A stretch of DNA of 64,000 bases from Pseudorhodoferax sp965279475 (GCA_965279475.1 CBDIIA010000003.1:2232001-2296000), one strand, 5' to 3'; shown: positions 1-8,748, counted from the stretch's first letter. The notes: generated from the letters alone by a model not told the origin. Numbers and translations are program-made.

Positions 1-39
1 GGCGGGTGGCATCCATCGTTCGGCACGGGTCATGTTCAT
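1..39 (-). CDS. Possible 5' end of the next operon gene (partial)
   Basis: On the minus strand an ATG at position 39 opens a frame that runs off the window edge after 13 codons. It starts 13 bases after the stop of the Rieske oxygenase gene, so it would be the next gene of the catabolic operon. No clear ribosome binding site precedes it and 13 residues are too few to name a family. A reductase or second oxygenase component would fit the context, but that is guesswork. Confidence 0.25.
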   Translation of the reverse strand, partial: MNMTRAERWMPPA

Positions 40-52
40 GGCGGTGCGCGTG

Positions 53-1306
53 TCAGGCCGCGAGCACTTGGTCCAGGATCCACAGGTCGTAGTCGTGCAC
101 CAGGCGGTCCGGCGGCGCATAGCAGCCGCGCTTGGCGACCAGCGAACGCAGGCCGCGTTGCTGCCATTCGGCCGCGTCGCGGTCTTCGGCGCGCACGAGG
201 TTGGACGTGGCCTGGTAGCGTTCGACCAGGCGATCGAAGTCCGGCACCTGCGTGCTGGCCTTGGGCACCATGAACGAGCTGACCAGCAGCGTCTCGGTCG
301 GGCTCTTCGGATACACCTCGTGCACCGACACGCTGTCGATCGCAAAGCTCATCAACGCGTTCGCATGCACCACGGGGAAGAAAGTGCCCAGCTTCAGCTC
401 CGGCGGCAGGTCGAGCTCGGGCAGCTTGGGTTCGCCCTCCGGCACACCACGGCTGCCGTTGAAGTAGGTGAAGTGCATCAGGTAGCCGCCCTTGTGCACC
501 GCGGTATCGTGGAAGTCGCGCTTCGACACCTTCTTCTTCGCGATCGAGGCCTGGTGCACGAAGGGCACGTGCAGGCCGTCGCTGAAGTTCTCGCTGAACA
601 GCTTCCAGTTGGCGTGCACCGTCAGCTCGGACGTGGCGACGCAGACCATGTCGTCGGCACCCCAGGGCCGGGTGCGCTCCGGCAGGTCGCCCAGGTGTTC
701 GGCCAGGCTGATGCTGTCCGGGTCGAGGTTGATCCACATCAGGCCAGCGAACATCTCCAGCTTCACCTGCCGCAGGCCGTGGTCCGCCTTCTTGAAGCAA
801 TCGGTCTCGTCGACCAGCGGCGTGGCGAACAGCTCGCCCTTCAGGTCGAAGGTCCAGGCGTGGTAGGGGCACTGCATGTGCTTGCAGCTGCCCGCGTCGG
901 TCATGATCTCGGCACCCCGGTGCGGGCAGGAGTTGACGAAGGCCCGCACCACCATGTCGTCGCCGCGCACCACGATCAGCGGCACGCCGATGAAGTCGAA
1001 GGTGTAGTAGCTGCCGGCGGCAGGCACCTTGCTGTGGTGACCGATGCAGTTCCACAGGCGAAAGAAGATCTTCTCGCGCTCGGCCTCGAAGAAGCGCTGC
1101 GAGGTGTAGACCCAGGGCGGCAGGGTTTCGGCCCGCTCCGTCGGCTGGCGCACGCTCTCGAAGTGCGCCCGGTCCAGCACGTCGGCCGGCTCGGCCAGGC
1201 CAACCGTCGCCGGCTCACCCCGGGGCATAAAGCCGGACAGGCCGGACGGCCTCTTCATGAACTGCACGGGTGCGACGACTTCCTTGGGTTCGAGTACGGA
1301 GCTCAT
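53..1306 (-). CDS. Rieske-type aromatic ring-hydroxylating oxygenase, alpha subunit
   Basis: This 417-residue protein should be the catalytic subunit of a non-haem iron oxygenase that uses electrons from a partner reductase to hydroxylate a ring or demethylate a substrate. The Rieske [2Fe-2S] ligands are visible as C127-x-H129 and C146-x2-H149. The mononuclear iron site follows as N240, D243, H246 and H251 in the motif NFSDGLHVPFVH. An in-frame ATG lies further upstream (1378), but I chose 1306 because an AAGGA sequence precedes it and the residues before it look like random GC-rich translation. It is the last complete gene of the operon inside the window. No ferredoxin or reductase partner is visible, so electron supply must come from outside. 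The substrate cannot be read from the sequence. Confidence 0.93.
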   Translation of the reverse strand: MSSVLEPKEVVAPVQFMKRPSGLSGFMPRGEPATVGLAEPADVLDRAHFESVRQPTERAETLPPWVYTSQRFFEAEREKIFFRLWNCIGHHSKVPAAGSYYTFDFIGVPLIVVRGDDMVVRAFVNSCPHRGAEIMTDAGSCKHMQCPYHAWTFDLKGELFATPLVDETDCFKKADHGLRQVKLEMFAGLMWINLDPDSISLAEHLGDLPERTRPWGADDMVCVATSELTVHANWKLFSENFSDGLHVPFVHQASIAKKKVSKRDFHDTAVHKGGYLMHFTYFNGSRGVPEGEPKLPELDLPPELKLGTFFPVVHANALMSFAIDSVSVHEVYPKSPTETLLVSSFMVPKASTQVPDFDRLVERYQATSNLVRAEDRDAAEWQQRGLRSLVAKRGCYAPPDRLVHDYDLWILDQVLAA

Positions 1307-1361
1307 CGGGGGTCCTTGTCTTGAGTGGGGTGGGGTCAGGAATCGATCGACGGGGGCGCGC

Positions 1362-2060
1362 TCAGGGCGACGACGCACCCGGCCGGCCCAGCAGCCGGCG
1401 CCAGCGCTCGGCCAGCACCGCCTTCAGCAGCGACCAGGCGTTCAGTGGCACGACGGCAGCCGGTGCCGCAGCGGGCTTGGGGGCTGGCTCGCCGGCCACC
1501 GGTGCGGTGACTGTGGGTGACAGAGGCGCATCGATCGACGCAGGCGACGCATGCGGTGCTGCGACACCGGCCGGCGCCGGCTCGGCCGCCGGCGCCGAGA
1601 CAACGGCCGGTGCCGCCGTCTCGATGCGTGCCGCCAGGTTCGCCGCGAACTGCCGCGTCAGCGCCGAGGCGAGTTCCTTCACGATCGCACCGCGGCTGAA
1701 CTGCGCCAGGCTGCCGGTCAGCGCGTAGTCGACCGTGACCGCCACGCGCGTACCGGCCGCGTCCGGGTGCAGCGCGAAGGCGGCCGCACCCTTGACCCGC
1801 GAGTTCGTGCGTTTGTCTGCTGCCTGGCCTTCGAAACGGCCGGCCTGCGCCGCATCGTCGAAGCTCACCGCGCCGGCACCGATGAAGCCGGCCGCGATCG
1901 GCCCGAGCTTCACGTCGAAACGCAGCGGCACCTCGCCGTCAACGGCGGGGCCGGTCAGCGCGGCCCCCGGCAGGCATTCGACCAGCAGCTCGAGGTGCTT
2001 GAACAACGGCCAGACCGCGGCAGGCGGCTGGGGCAAGGTGAAGCTTTGCTCAAGCTGCAT
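1362..2060 (-). CDS. coxG: CoxG-like accessory protein of a molybdenum hydroxylase
   Basis: A 232-residue protein of the CoxG/SRPBCC fold (Pfam COXG). The first 145 or so residues form the conserved domain, which starts with the typical pattern of a hydrophobic-cavity protein and includes a run resembling KLGPIAAGF. An Ala/Pro-rich linker of about 60 residues follows. The protein ends in a basic amphipathic segment (LLKAVLAERWRRLLGR) that could lie on the membrane. In CO dehydrogenase systems CoxG helps attach or connect the enzyme to the membrane; here it probably serves the hydroxylase encoded just upstream. Its start overlaps the end of the CoxS-like gene by 11 bases, which suggests translational coupling. 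An earlier in-frame ATG at 2201 lies inside coxS and was rejected. Confidence 0.9.
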   Translation of the reverse strand: MQLEQSFTLPQPPAAVWPLFKHLELLVECLPGAALTGPAVDGEVPLRFDVKLGPIAAGFIGAGAVSFDDAAQAGRFEGQAADKRTNSRVKGAAAFALHPDAAGTRVAVTVDYALTGSLAQFSRGAIVKELASALTRQFAANLAARIETAAPAVVSAPAAEPAPAGVAAPHASPASIDAPLSPTVTAPVAGEPAPKPAAAPAAVVPLNAWSLLKAVLAERWRRLLGRPGASSP

Positions 2061-2556
2061 GGCTGGGGGTCTCCAGGGAGGCCGTGTGGCGGCCGCGCCG
2101 TTCGGCCAGCACGCGCTGGATGGCCAGCACGATGCCGCGGTAGCCGGTACAGCGGCACAGGTTGCCCGACAGTTCGAGCCGGATGCGGTCGGCGTCGGCA
2201 TCGGGCAGGCGTTGCACGATGTCGCGTGCCGTCACCAGCATGCCGGGCGTGCAGTAGCCGCACTGCAAGGCGTGCTCGGCGGAGAAGGCTTCGCGCAGCT
2301 GCGCCATCACCTCGTCGCCGTCGAAACCTTCGATGGTGCGCACCTGCCGGCCTTCGCAGGCAGCCGCATAGGTGATGCACGAGCGCGCCGGCGCGCCGTC
2401 GATCTCGACCGTGCAGGCACCGCAAACGCCGTGCTCGCAGCCGATGTGTGTGCCGGTCAGGCCGTGGCGCTCGCGCAGATGGTCGGCCAGGTGCGTGCGG
2501 CCCTCGGCCTGCGCGGTCAGCGCCCGGCCATTCACGTGCAGGGTGATCGTCTTCAT
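2050..2556 (-). CDS. coxS: Molybdenum hydroxylase small subunit, two [2Fe-2S] clusters
   Basis: A 168-residue iron-sulfur subunit of the xanthine dehydrogenase/CO dehydrogenase family. The plant-ferredoxin-like N-terminal cluster is bound by C40, C45, C48 and C60. The second helical cluster domain carries C99, C102, C134 and C136 (motifs CGYC and CRCTGY). It passes electrons from the molybdenum centre of the large subunit to FAD in the medium subunit. Length is normal for the family. Its ATG overlaps the stop of the medium-subunit gene in an ATGA arrangement, so the subunits are translated together. The gene symbol indicates family only; the large subunit does not look like a true CO dehydrogenase. 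Confidence 0.96.
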   Translation of the reverse strand: MKTITLHVNGRALTAQAEGRTHLADHLRERHGLTGTHIGCEHGVCGACTVEIDGAPARSCITYAAACEGRQVRTIEGFDGDEVMAQLREAFSAEHALQCGYCTPGMLVTARDIVQRLPDADADRIRLELSGNLCRCTGYRGIVLAIQRVLAERRGRHTASLETPSHAA

Positions 2557-3362
2557 GGCATCACCTCGGCCAGCGCGCGGCGCAGCATCGCGGCCTGCAC
2601 GTCACGGGCGTAGTCGTCCTCGACACCGGCGTCGTCCAGCAGCTGCTGCACGGCGGCAGGGTCGGACAGCGTGGCCACGGCGTCGGTGCCGTCCAGCACA
2701 TGCGGCATGCCGTCGAGCGCGCCCAGCACCACGCGGGCGACGCCCTGGGCCGCGTCGAGCCACACCGCGGCGATGGCATCGGCAAACTCACCGGGCTTGC
2801 GGCAGGTCTTGCGGTAGGCCCAGCGCGCACCGTCAGAAAAGCGTGGCACGTCGACGGCCACCAGCACCTCGTCTTCGGCCAGCACGGTCGTGAACGAGCC
2901 GATGAAGAACGCGCTCGCGGGCACGGTGCGTTCGCCGCCCGGCCCGGCGATCACGATGCCGGCATCGAGCAGGCACATGGTCGTGACCCAGTCGGCCGAC
3001 GGGTCGGCATGCGCCAGGCTGCCACCCAGGGTGCCGCGGTTGCGCACGGCGCGGTAGGCGATGCCCGCGGCCACCCTGGGCAACAGGCCCAAGGTCACAT
3101 CCGGCAGCGCGCCGTCCTCGATGCGGGCATGCGTCACGGCCGCGCCGATGCGCAGCACGTCGGGCAGCAGCGTGAAGCCGCGCAGGGCCTCGATGCGGCT
3201 GACGTCGACCAGCCGCTCGACCTGGGCCAGCCGCAGGTTGAGCATGGGCCCGAGCGACTGGCTGCCGCCGCAGACCTTGGTGTAAACCTCGCCCGCGGAC
3301 AGCATCGCGATGGCGGCGGCTGCACTGTCCGCCTGTTGATACTCGAACGGCGCTGCTTTCAT
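2553..3362 (-). CDS. coxM: Molybdenum hydroxylase medium subunit, FAD-binding
   Basis: A 269-residue FAD-binding subunit (FAD_binding_5 and CO_deh_flav_C). The two flavin-binding signatures are present: GGSQSLGPMLNLR near residue 32 and GTLGGSLAHADPSAD near residue 111. It takes electrons from the small subunit and reduces an external acceptor. The gene overlaps both neighbours by four bases (ATGA type), which places it in a tight L-M-S operon. The order large, medium, small differs from the classic coxMSL order of CO dehydrogenase but is common in other molybdenum hydroxylases. Confidence 0.95.
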   Translation of the reverse strand: MKAAPFEYQQADSAAAAIAMLSAGEVYTKVCGGSQSLGPMLNLRLAQVERLVDVSRIEALRGFTLLPDVLRIGAAVTHARIEDGALPDVTLGLLPRVAAGIAYRAVRNRGTLGGSLAHADPSADWVTTMCLLDAGIVIAGPGGERTVPASAFFIGSFTTVLAEDEVLVAVDVPRFSDGARWAYRKTCRKPGEFADAIAAVWLDAAQGVARVVLGALDGMPHVLDGTDAVATLSDPAAVQQLLDDAGVEDDYARDVQAAMLRRALAEVMP

Positions 3363-5746
3363 CGCTTTGTCTCCGCGCGCCGCAATGCTTCACGCAGGCG
3401 GCGTGGCGACACCGGGCATTCCATCATCTCGACGCCGAGCGGCGCCAACGCATCGTTGATCGCGTTGACGATGGCGGCCGGTGGCGCGATCGCCCCGCCC
3501 TCGCCGATGCCCTTCTGGCCGAACTCGGTGTAGGGAGATGGTGTCTCCATGTGCAGCAGCCGCGCCGCAGGCACTTCGGTCGCGCCGGGCAGGATGTAGT
3601 CGGCGAGCGTGGAGGCCATCGGCTGGCCTTCGCTGTCGTAGGGCATCTCCTCGTACAGCGCGGTGCCGATGCCCTGCGCCAGGCCACCGAGGATCTGGCC
3701 GTCGACCACCATCGGGTTCAGCAGCACGCCGCCGTCTTCGCAGACCACGTAGTCGAGGATCTCGACGGTGCCGAGCGCGGTGTCGATCGCCACGGCGCAG
3801 GCATGGGCCGCGTAGCTGAAGGTGCCGGTGTCGCGTTGCGGCTTGTAGCCGGCCGCCACTTCGAGGCCGGCCGGGTCGACATCCTTGGGCATGCGCTGCG
3901 GCTGGCGGTACCAGGCGTGGGCGATCTGCTGCAAGGTCAGGCTGTGGCCGCTGGCGGGGTCGGTGACCGCACCGGACGCGAGTTGCAGAGACTCGGCCGG
4001 CACCTCCAGCAGGTGCGCGGCGATGTGGCGCACCCGCTCGGCCATCACCTTGCAGGCCGAGGCCACGGCGCCGCCGGACATCACGGCGCAGCGCGACCCC
4101 CAGGTGCCGGTGGAATACGGCGACATCGCCGTGTCGCCATGGACCAGCCGCACGCGCGATTCGTCGATGCCCAGCACCGTGTGCGCGACCTGGGCCATCG
4201 TGGTCTCCAGGCTCTGGCCGTGCGAGTGGGCGCCGATGCGCAGCTCGAGCACGCCATCGGGCGTGAGCCGTGCGTTGCACTGCTCGTGGCCCGGCACCAT
4301 CGGGATGCCCCAGCCGTGGTAGACCGAGGTGCCGTGCGCGGCCTGCTCGCAGTAGATCGAGTGGCCGACGCCGATGATGCGGCCACCGGCCTCGCCTTTT
4401 TTCTGCCGCGCACGCCAGGCCGGCAGATCGAGCGCGGCCAGCGCCCGCGTCAGCGCCTGCGGGTAGTCGCCCGAATCGAAATGCTTGCCGGTGATGTTGT
4501 CGAACGGCATCTCCTGCGGCTGCACCAGGTTGGCCAGGCGCAGCGCATGCGGCTCGATGCCGGCAGCACGGGCCACGGCATCGAGCGTGATCTCGAGCGC
4601 AAAGCAGACCCCCGTGCGGGCCACGCCGCGGTACGGCAGGATCGGCGGCTTGTTGGTGGCGACCGACCAGGTGTGGCAGCGGTAGCTGTCCATCTTGTAG
4701 GGGCCGGGCAGGATGGAGCCGACCTGGGCCGCCTCCAGGCAGGCCGCGAACGGGTACGACGAGTACGCGCCCGAATCGACCGTGGCCTCGCAGTCGATCG
4801 CCAGCAGCTTGCCGCTGCGCTCGGCGTACATCGTGATGTCGTAGTCGTGCTCGCGGCAGTTGGTGCTGGCGGTCAGCTGCTCGCGCCGGTCTTCGATCCA
4901 GCGCACCGGGCGCTGCAGGCGCATCGCCAGCCAGGCCAGGCAGATTTCCTCGGGCAGCAGGATGCCCTTGTAGCCGAAGCCGCCGCCGACGTCGGGCGCG
5001 ATCACGCGGATCTGGCCCTGGTCCAGCCCCAGGCATTCGGACAGGCCGGCACGGTTGATGTGCGGCATCTGCGCGGCGCTGTACATCACCAGCTGGTCGA
5101 GCCGGCTGTCCCAGTGGCAGACGACACCGCGCCCTTCCATCGGCGCCATGCTCTGGCGTGCCGTGCGGATGTGGCGTTTGACGACGATGGGCGCACGGGC
5201 CTTGACGGCCTCGATGTCGCCGTCGATGTGCGTCTGCAGAAAGATGTTGTCGCCCCAGTCGTCGTGCACCAGCGAGGGCGGCGTGGCGCTGCGCGCCTGC
5301 ACCATGTCGACCACGGCCGGCAGATCGTCGATGGTCACCTCGACCTGGCCTGCCAGGTCTTCGGCCTGCGCGCGGCTGTCGGCCACGCACATCGCGATCA
5401 TCTCGCCGACCTGGCGCACCTTGTCGCGCGCCAGCGGCCACTGGTCGGACGGCTTGAAGCCGGGCAGCGTGGTGACGGCGCGGATCGGCTTCACGCCGTG
5501 GAGGTCGTCCATAGTGAACACGCGGTCGGCGGCACCCTCGGGCTTGACGATGGCACCCAGGCGGCCGTGCGCGATGGGCGAACGCACGAAGGCCACGTCG
5601 AGCATGTCGGGCAGGCGGATGTCGCCGACGAACTGGCCACGGCCGGCCAGGAAGCGCGCGTCTTCCTTGCGGCGCAGCGACGCGCCGACCCCGTGCGTGC
5701 GCTGCGCGGCCTCGGCCGCCACGTGCTGGACGTCGCTTTCGTTCAT
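3359..5746 (-). CDS. Molybdenum hydroxylase large subunit, molybdopterin-binding
   Basis: A 795-residue catalytic subunit of the xanthine oxidase family, carrying molybdopterin cytosine dinucleotide. The N-terminal domain starts with GVGASLRRKEDARFLAGRG, typical of these subunits. Near residue 370 the active-site loop reads PYRGVAR and not the AYRCSFR of true CO dehydrogenase, so the copper-binding cysteine is absent and CO is an unlikely substrate. Near the C-terminus GIGEGGAIAPPAAIVNAI holds the catalytic glutamate. Expected chemistry is hydroxylation of a carbon next to a ring nitrogen or of an aldehyde. I chose the ATG at 5746, 10 bases after the amidohydrolase stop. An earlier ATG at 5791 would overlap that gene and adds residues unlike the family. 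Confidence 0.95.
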   Translation of the reverse strand: MNESDVQHVAAEAAQRTHGVGASLRRKEDARFLAGRGQFVGDIRLPDMLDVAFVRSPIAHGRLGAIVKPEGAADRVFTMDDLHGVKPIRAVTTLPGFKPSDQWPLARDKVRQVGEMIAMCVADSRAQAEDLAGQVEVTIDDLPAVVDMVQARSATPPSLVHDDWGDNIFLQTHIDGDIEAVKARAPIVVKRHIRTARQSMAPMEGRGVVCHWDSRLDQLVMYSAAQMPHINRAGLSECLGLDQGQIRVIAPDVGGGFGYKGILLPEEICLAWLAMRLQRPVRWIEDRREQLTASTNCREHDYDITMYAERSGKLLAIDCEATVDSGAYSSYPFAACLEAAQVGSILPGPYKMDSYRCHTWSVATNKPPILPYRGVARTGVCFALEITLDAVARAAGIEPHALRLANLVQPQEMPFDNITGKHFDSGDYPQALTRALAALDLPAWRARQKKGEAGGRIIGVGHSIYCEQAAHGTSVYHGWGIPMVPGHEQCNARLTPDGVLELRIGAHSHGQSLETTMAQVAHTVLGIDESRVRLVHGDTAMSPYSTGTWGSRCAVMSGGAVASACKVMAERVRHIAAHLLEVPAESLQLASGAVTDPASGHSLTLQQIAHAWYRQPQRMPKDVDPAGLEVAAGYKPQRDTGTFSYAAHACAVAIDTALGTVEILDYVVCEDGGVLLNPMVVDGQILGGLAQGIGTALYEEMPYDSEGQPMASTLADYILPGATEVPAARLLHMETPSPYTEFGQKGIGEGGAIAPPAAIVNAINDALAPLGVEMMECPVSPRRLREALRRAETKR

Positions 5747-5756
5747 GACGTCGAGC

Positions 5757-7025
5757 TCATGCAGCTTCAGTGACAGGAAGAATGGAGGCATCGCACTCGT
5801 AGCGCACGCCGTCCTTCAGGCAGAAGTCGGGGGTCAGCAACCGGTCGCCCACCAGTTGCGTGCCCTCGTTGTCCTTCAGCGCCCAGCGGCCGCGCTGGTC
5901 GTGCAGCACCGACACGTCGGCTGGGTTGCCCACCGCCAATGTGCCGATGTCCTTCTGCAGACCGAACACGTCGACCACGTTGCAGGTGACCATGCGCACC
6001 ACGTAGTCGAGCGGCAAACCAAGCGCCAGCATCGCCGTCATCGCCGAAGCGAGCGAGAAGCGCTGCTTGCCGAAGAACATGTGCTCCTGGTCGGAATGCT
6101 GGGCCGGTGTGCCGGCCGGTGCGGGCACGGTGGTGTTGTAGCCGTGCATGTCGGCGCCCAGCGTGTGCGGCATGATGCCGGCGTCGAGCGCGATGCGCGC
6201 CATCTTGTAGCTGAAGTGCGAGCCATGGCCCACGTCGACCTTGAGACCCATGGCCAGCGCCTCGCGCACCACGGCGTGCACCTGGCCTTCGCGGTTGACG
6301 AAGCCGCCGGGGTGGCGTGTGAATGGGTGCGCCAGGATGTCGCCGGCCTTCAGCAGCGGCACGACCTCGGCCAGGATGGTGTCGGGGTCGACGCCGTTCG
6401 TGCCTTCGTCGGGCAGGGGCCAGAGCTGGCCGAAGTGGATGTACAGCGGCATGTCGGCACGCCGCGCGATCTCGGCCGACTTCTCCATCACCTCGATGCC
6501 CCAGCGCGCGAAACCGCCAAGCTCGGCATGGGCCTTGAAGCCCTTCACGATGTCGGTATTGGCCAGCGCCGCCTTCACGGTGGCGTCGATGTCCACGCAG
6601 TCGGGTTTGTAGAGCGACGGGTAGTAGTGGCCTTCCATGCCGCCGACCAGGTAGGCCGACAGGTAGGCGACGACCCGTGTCTTCTTGCTGTTGACCACGT
6701 ACTCGCGAAACGCCGGCAGCGTCATGCACGAGGGGCCGCCCTGGTCGACCAGCGTGGTGACGCCCGAGTGCACGCCGCACAGGTCGGCTTCCAGCCCGAA
6801 GCGCCCGGTGACGTACTGGAACACGTGGCCGTGCGTGTCGATCATGCCGGGGATCACCAGCTTGTCGCGCGCGTCGATGCGCCTGCGTGCCTCGGCGGGC
6901 GTGCCGCGGGGCAGCACGGCGGCCACGCGGCCGTGGTGGATGGCCAGGTCGTAGGCGCCGTCGAGGCCCTGCTGCGGGTCGATGAAATGGCCGCCGGTGA
7001 GGAGCGTGTCGTAGGTTTCAGGCAT
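5757..7025 (-). CDS. Cyclic amidohydrolase (dihydroorotase/deacetylase-like)
   Basis: A 422-residue metal-dependent amidohydrolase of the TIM-barrel superfamily. The first metal-binding motif is DTHGH with H65 and H67, and further candidate ligands appear as KGFKAH, YIHFG, LAHPFTRHPGG and DVGHGSH. The C-terminal part has the typical GTLAVGNPADVSVL composite domain. Such enzymes open cyclic amides or imides or remove acyl groups. Next to a molybdenum hydroxylase and a Rieske oxygenase this suggests breakdown of a nitrogen heterocycle after ring hydroxylation. It follows the GntR gene by 25 bases and is the first enzyme gene of the operon. The exact substrate is unknown. Confidence 0.9.
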   Translation of the reverse strand: MPETYDTLLTGGHFIDPQQGLDGAYDLAIHHGRVAAVLPRGTPAEARRRIDARDKLVIPGMIDTHGHVFQYVTGRFGLEADLCGVHSGVTTLVDQGGPSCMTLPAFREYVVNSKKTRVVAYLSAYLVGGMEGHYYPSLYKPDCVDIDATVKAALANTDIVKGFKAHAELGGFARWGIEVMEKSAEIARRADMPLYIHFGQLWPLPDEGTNGVDPDTILAEVVPLLKAGDILAHPFTRHPGGFVNREGQVHAVVREALAMGLKVDVGHGSHFSYKMARIALDAGIMPHTLGADMHGYNTTVPAPAGTPAQHSDQEHMFFGKQRFSLASAMTAMLALGLPLDYVVRMVTCNVVDVFGLQKDIGTLAVGNPADVSVLHDQRGRWALKDNEGTQLVGDRLLTPDFCLKDGVRYECDASILPVTEAA

Positions 7026-7050
7026 GGGGTGGTCCGGTGGGGGCTGCGTG

Positions 7051-7806
7051 TCAGGCTTCTTCGCGGATGCGGTTGCCCTGCTGGGTTGCCAGCGACAACC
7101 GGTGCAGCGTGATGTGGCGGATCTCGGCCCTTGACGAACCGATGTGGGCCTTGATCAGCATCTCGGCGTCACCGGCCTTGCGCGCCAGCAGGGCGCCGAG
7201 GATCTTGTCGTGCTCGTCGAACGCGGCCTTGATGCGGCCCTCGTCGATGAAGTCGAGCCGGCGGATGATGCGGATGCGTTCGGTCAGGTCGGCGTGGGTG
7301 CGCAGCATCTCTTTGTTGCCGGCCAGCGCGACCAGGGTGCTGTGCAGCTTCTCGTCCTCGCGCGCCACGGTCTTGCCGTCCATCACGCGGGCACGCCGGG
7401 CCACGCGCCAGAACGCGCAGAGCTCGCTCAGGTCGGGCGCCGGGTCCATCGCGCAGAGGCGGCGCACGGCGATCAGCTCGATCTGCGTGCGAAAGTCGTA
7501 CAGGTCTTCGTAGTAGCCCAGCTCGAAGGGCTTGACCAGCCAGCCGGCATGGCCGCCGACGCGGTCGAGGTAACCCTCGCGCGCCAGCACGTGCAGCGCA
7601 AATCGCAGCGGCGTGCGCGAGACCCCCAGCTTGTTCGCCAGCTCCTGTTCCGAATAACGCTGGCCCGGCGCCATGCGGAACTCGAAGATGTCTTCCTTGA
7701 TGCGTTCGTACACGGCCTGGCCCAGCGTGGCCTTTTCGCCGTCCCTGCCGGTCACATGCACCAATTCGATGCCCGATTCTTCTCGCTGGTTCGTGCTTGC
7801 AGCCAT
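7051..7806 (-). CDS. GntR/FCD-family transcriptional regulator
   Basis: A 251-residue regulator with an N-terminal winged helix-turn-helix (core YSEQELANKLGVSRTPLRFAL, about residues 49-69) and a C-terminal all-helical FCD ligand domain. Likely metal or ligand residues are in EDEKLH, DEHDKI and KAHIG. FCD regulators usually repress a catabolic operon and release DNA when they bind the pathway substrate. It is the first gene of the operon that continues with the amidohydrolase and hydroxylase. A perfect palindrome of the kind bound by this family lies 22 bases upstream of its start, which suggests autoregulation. Confidence 0.93.
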   Translation of the reverse strand: MAASTNQREESGIELVHVTGRDGEKATLGQAVYERIKEDIFEFRMAPGQRYSEQELANKLGVSRTPLRFALHVLAREGYLDRVGGHAGWLVKPFELGYYEDLYDFRTQIELIAVRRLCAMDPAPDLSELCAFWRVARRARVMDGKTVAREDEKLHSTLVALAGNKEMLRTHADLTERIRIIRRLDFIDEGRIKAAFDEHDKILGALLARKAGDAEMLIKAHIGSSRAEIRHITLHRLSLATQQGNRIREEA

Positions 7807-7827
7807 GTCAATCCCGTTTTGCGTGCG

Positions 7828-7843
7828 AATTGGGATCCCAATT
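7828..7843. promoter_or_regulatory. Perfect 16-bp palindrome, probable GntR operator
   Basis: AATTGGGATCCCAATT is a perfect palindrome centred between 7835 and 7836. It sits 22 bases upstream of the GntR start codon in the intergenic region between the divergent GntR operon and the glutathione transferase gene. The TTGG-N4-CCAA core resembles sites of FadR/VanR-type FCD regulators. Control of the GntR operon, and perhaps of the divergent gene, is an inference from position. Confidence 0.6.
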
Positions 7844-8043
7844 TAAAAACAAATCCGCACACGGAATCGATTGCAACTTGTGTGCCAGGGGCTGCGCCCG
7901 AGCGCGGCGCGCCCGGTCCTGGCCGTGGGTTGGCCACAAGGCGGAGACGCAGGGTTGCGGTCGATGCCGAGCGCCGGTGCCCCGCGTATGCTTCAGATCC
8001 CCCTGTTCTCTGCCGATCCAACCGGACCCTGCCCTCTCACACC

Positions 8044-8748
8044 ATGACCGACCTTTCCTCCTTCCCCATCACGAAGAAATGGCCCGCCCGGCACCCCGAT
8101 CGCCTCCAGCTGTACTCGCTGCCCACGCCCAACGGCGTCAAGGTGTCGATCATGCTGGAGGAGACCGGCCTGCCCTACGAGGTGCACCGCGTGGCCTTCG
8201 ACAAGAACGACCAGATGTCGCCCGAGTTCCTGTCGCTGAGCCCGAACAACAAGATCCCGGCGATCCTCGATCCCGATGGCCCGGGCGGCAAGCCGTTGGG
8301 CCTGTTCGAGTCGGGCGCGATCCTGGTGTACCTGGCCGAGAAGACCGGCCGGTTCATCCCGGCCGACGCCGCCGGCCGCTACGAGGCGCTGCAATGGGTG
8401 ATGTTCCAGATGGGCGGCATCGGGCCGATGTTCGGCCAGCTCGGCTTCTTCCACAAGTTCGCCGGCAAGGACTATGAAGACAAGCGACCGCGTGACCGAT
8501 ACGTGGCTGAAGCCAAGCGCCTGCTCGGCGTGCTGAACACCCGGCTGGACGGCCGCGCCTGGATCCTGGGCGATGCCTATTCCATCGCCGACATCGCCAC
8601 CTTCGGCTGGGTGCGCAACCTGGTCGGGTTCTACGGTGCAGGCGAACTGGTGGGTTTCGACGACTTCCCCCACGTGAAGCGTGTGCTGGCCGCGTTCGTC
8701 GAACGGCCGGCCGTGGTCAAGGGCCTGGCGATTCCTGCCGCGCCCTGA
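8044..8748 (+). CDS. Glutathione S-transferase, YghU/GstB-like
   Basis: A 234-residue cytosolic glutathione transferase. The thioredoxin-fold N-terminal domain (about residues 20-105) starts at LQLYSLPTPNGVKVSIMLEE and contains the glutathione-binding signature NNKIPAI followed by LFESGAILVYLAEK. The C-terminal helical domain carries GDAYSIADIATFGWV. The N-terminal extension before the domain is typical of the YghU/Ure2p-like group, which often has disulfide-bond reductase activity. The frame is open far upstream, but the first sensible ATG is at 8044. It is transcribed away from the GntR operon; whether it shares its function is not clear. Confidence 0.92.
   Translation: MTDLSSFPITKKWPARHPDRLQLYSLPTPNGVKVSIMLEETGLPYEVHRVAFDKNDQMSPEFLSLSPNNKIPAILDPDGPGGKPLGLFESGAILVYLAEKTGRFIPADAAGRYEALQWVMFQMGGIGPMFGQLGFFHKFAGKDYEDKRPRDRYVAEAKRLLGVLNTRLDGRAWILGDAYSIADIATFGWVRNLVGFYGAGELVGFDDFPHVKRVLAAFVERPAVVKGLAIPAAP

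Noticed and set aside
3359..5746. Reading the operon as an aerobic CO dehydrogenase
   Set aside because: The active-site loop lacks the AYRCSFR signature with the copper-binding cysteine.
3551..5773. Plus-strand open frame of 740 codons opposite the molybdenum hydroxylase gene
   Set aside because: His/Arg/Val-rich composition typical of antisense frames in GC-rich genes; the opposite strand has a full catalytic subunit.
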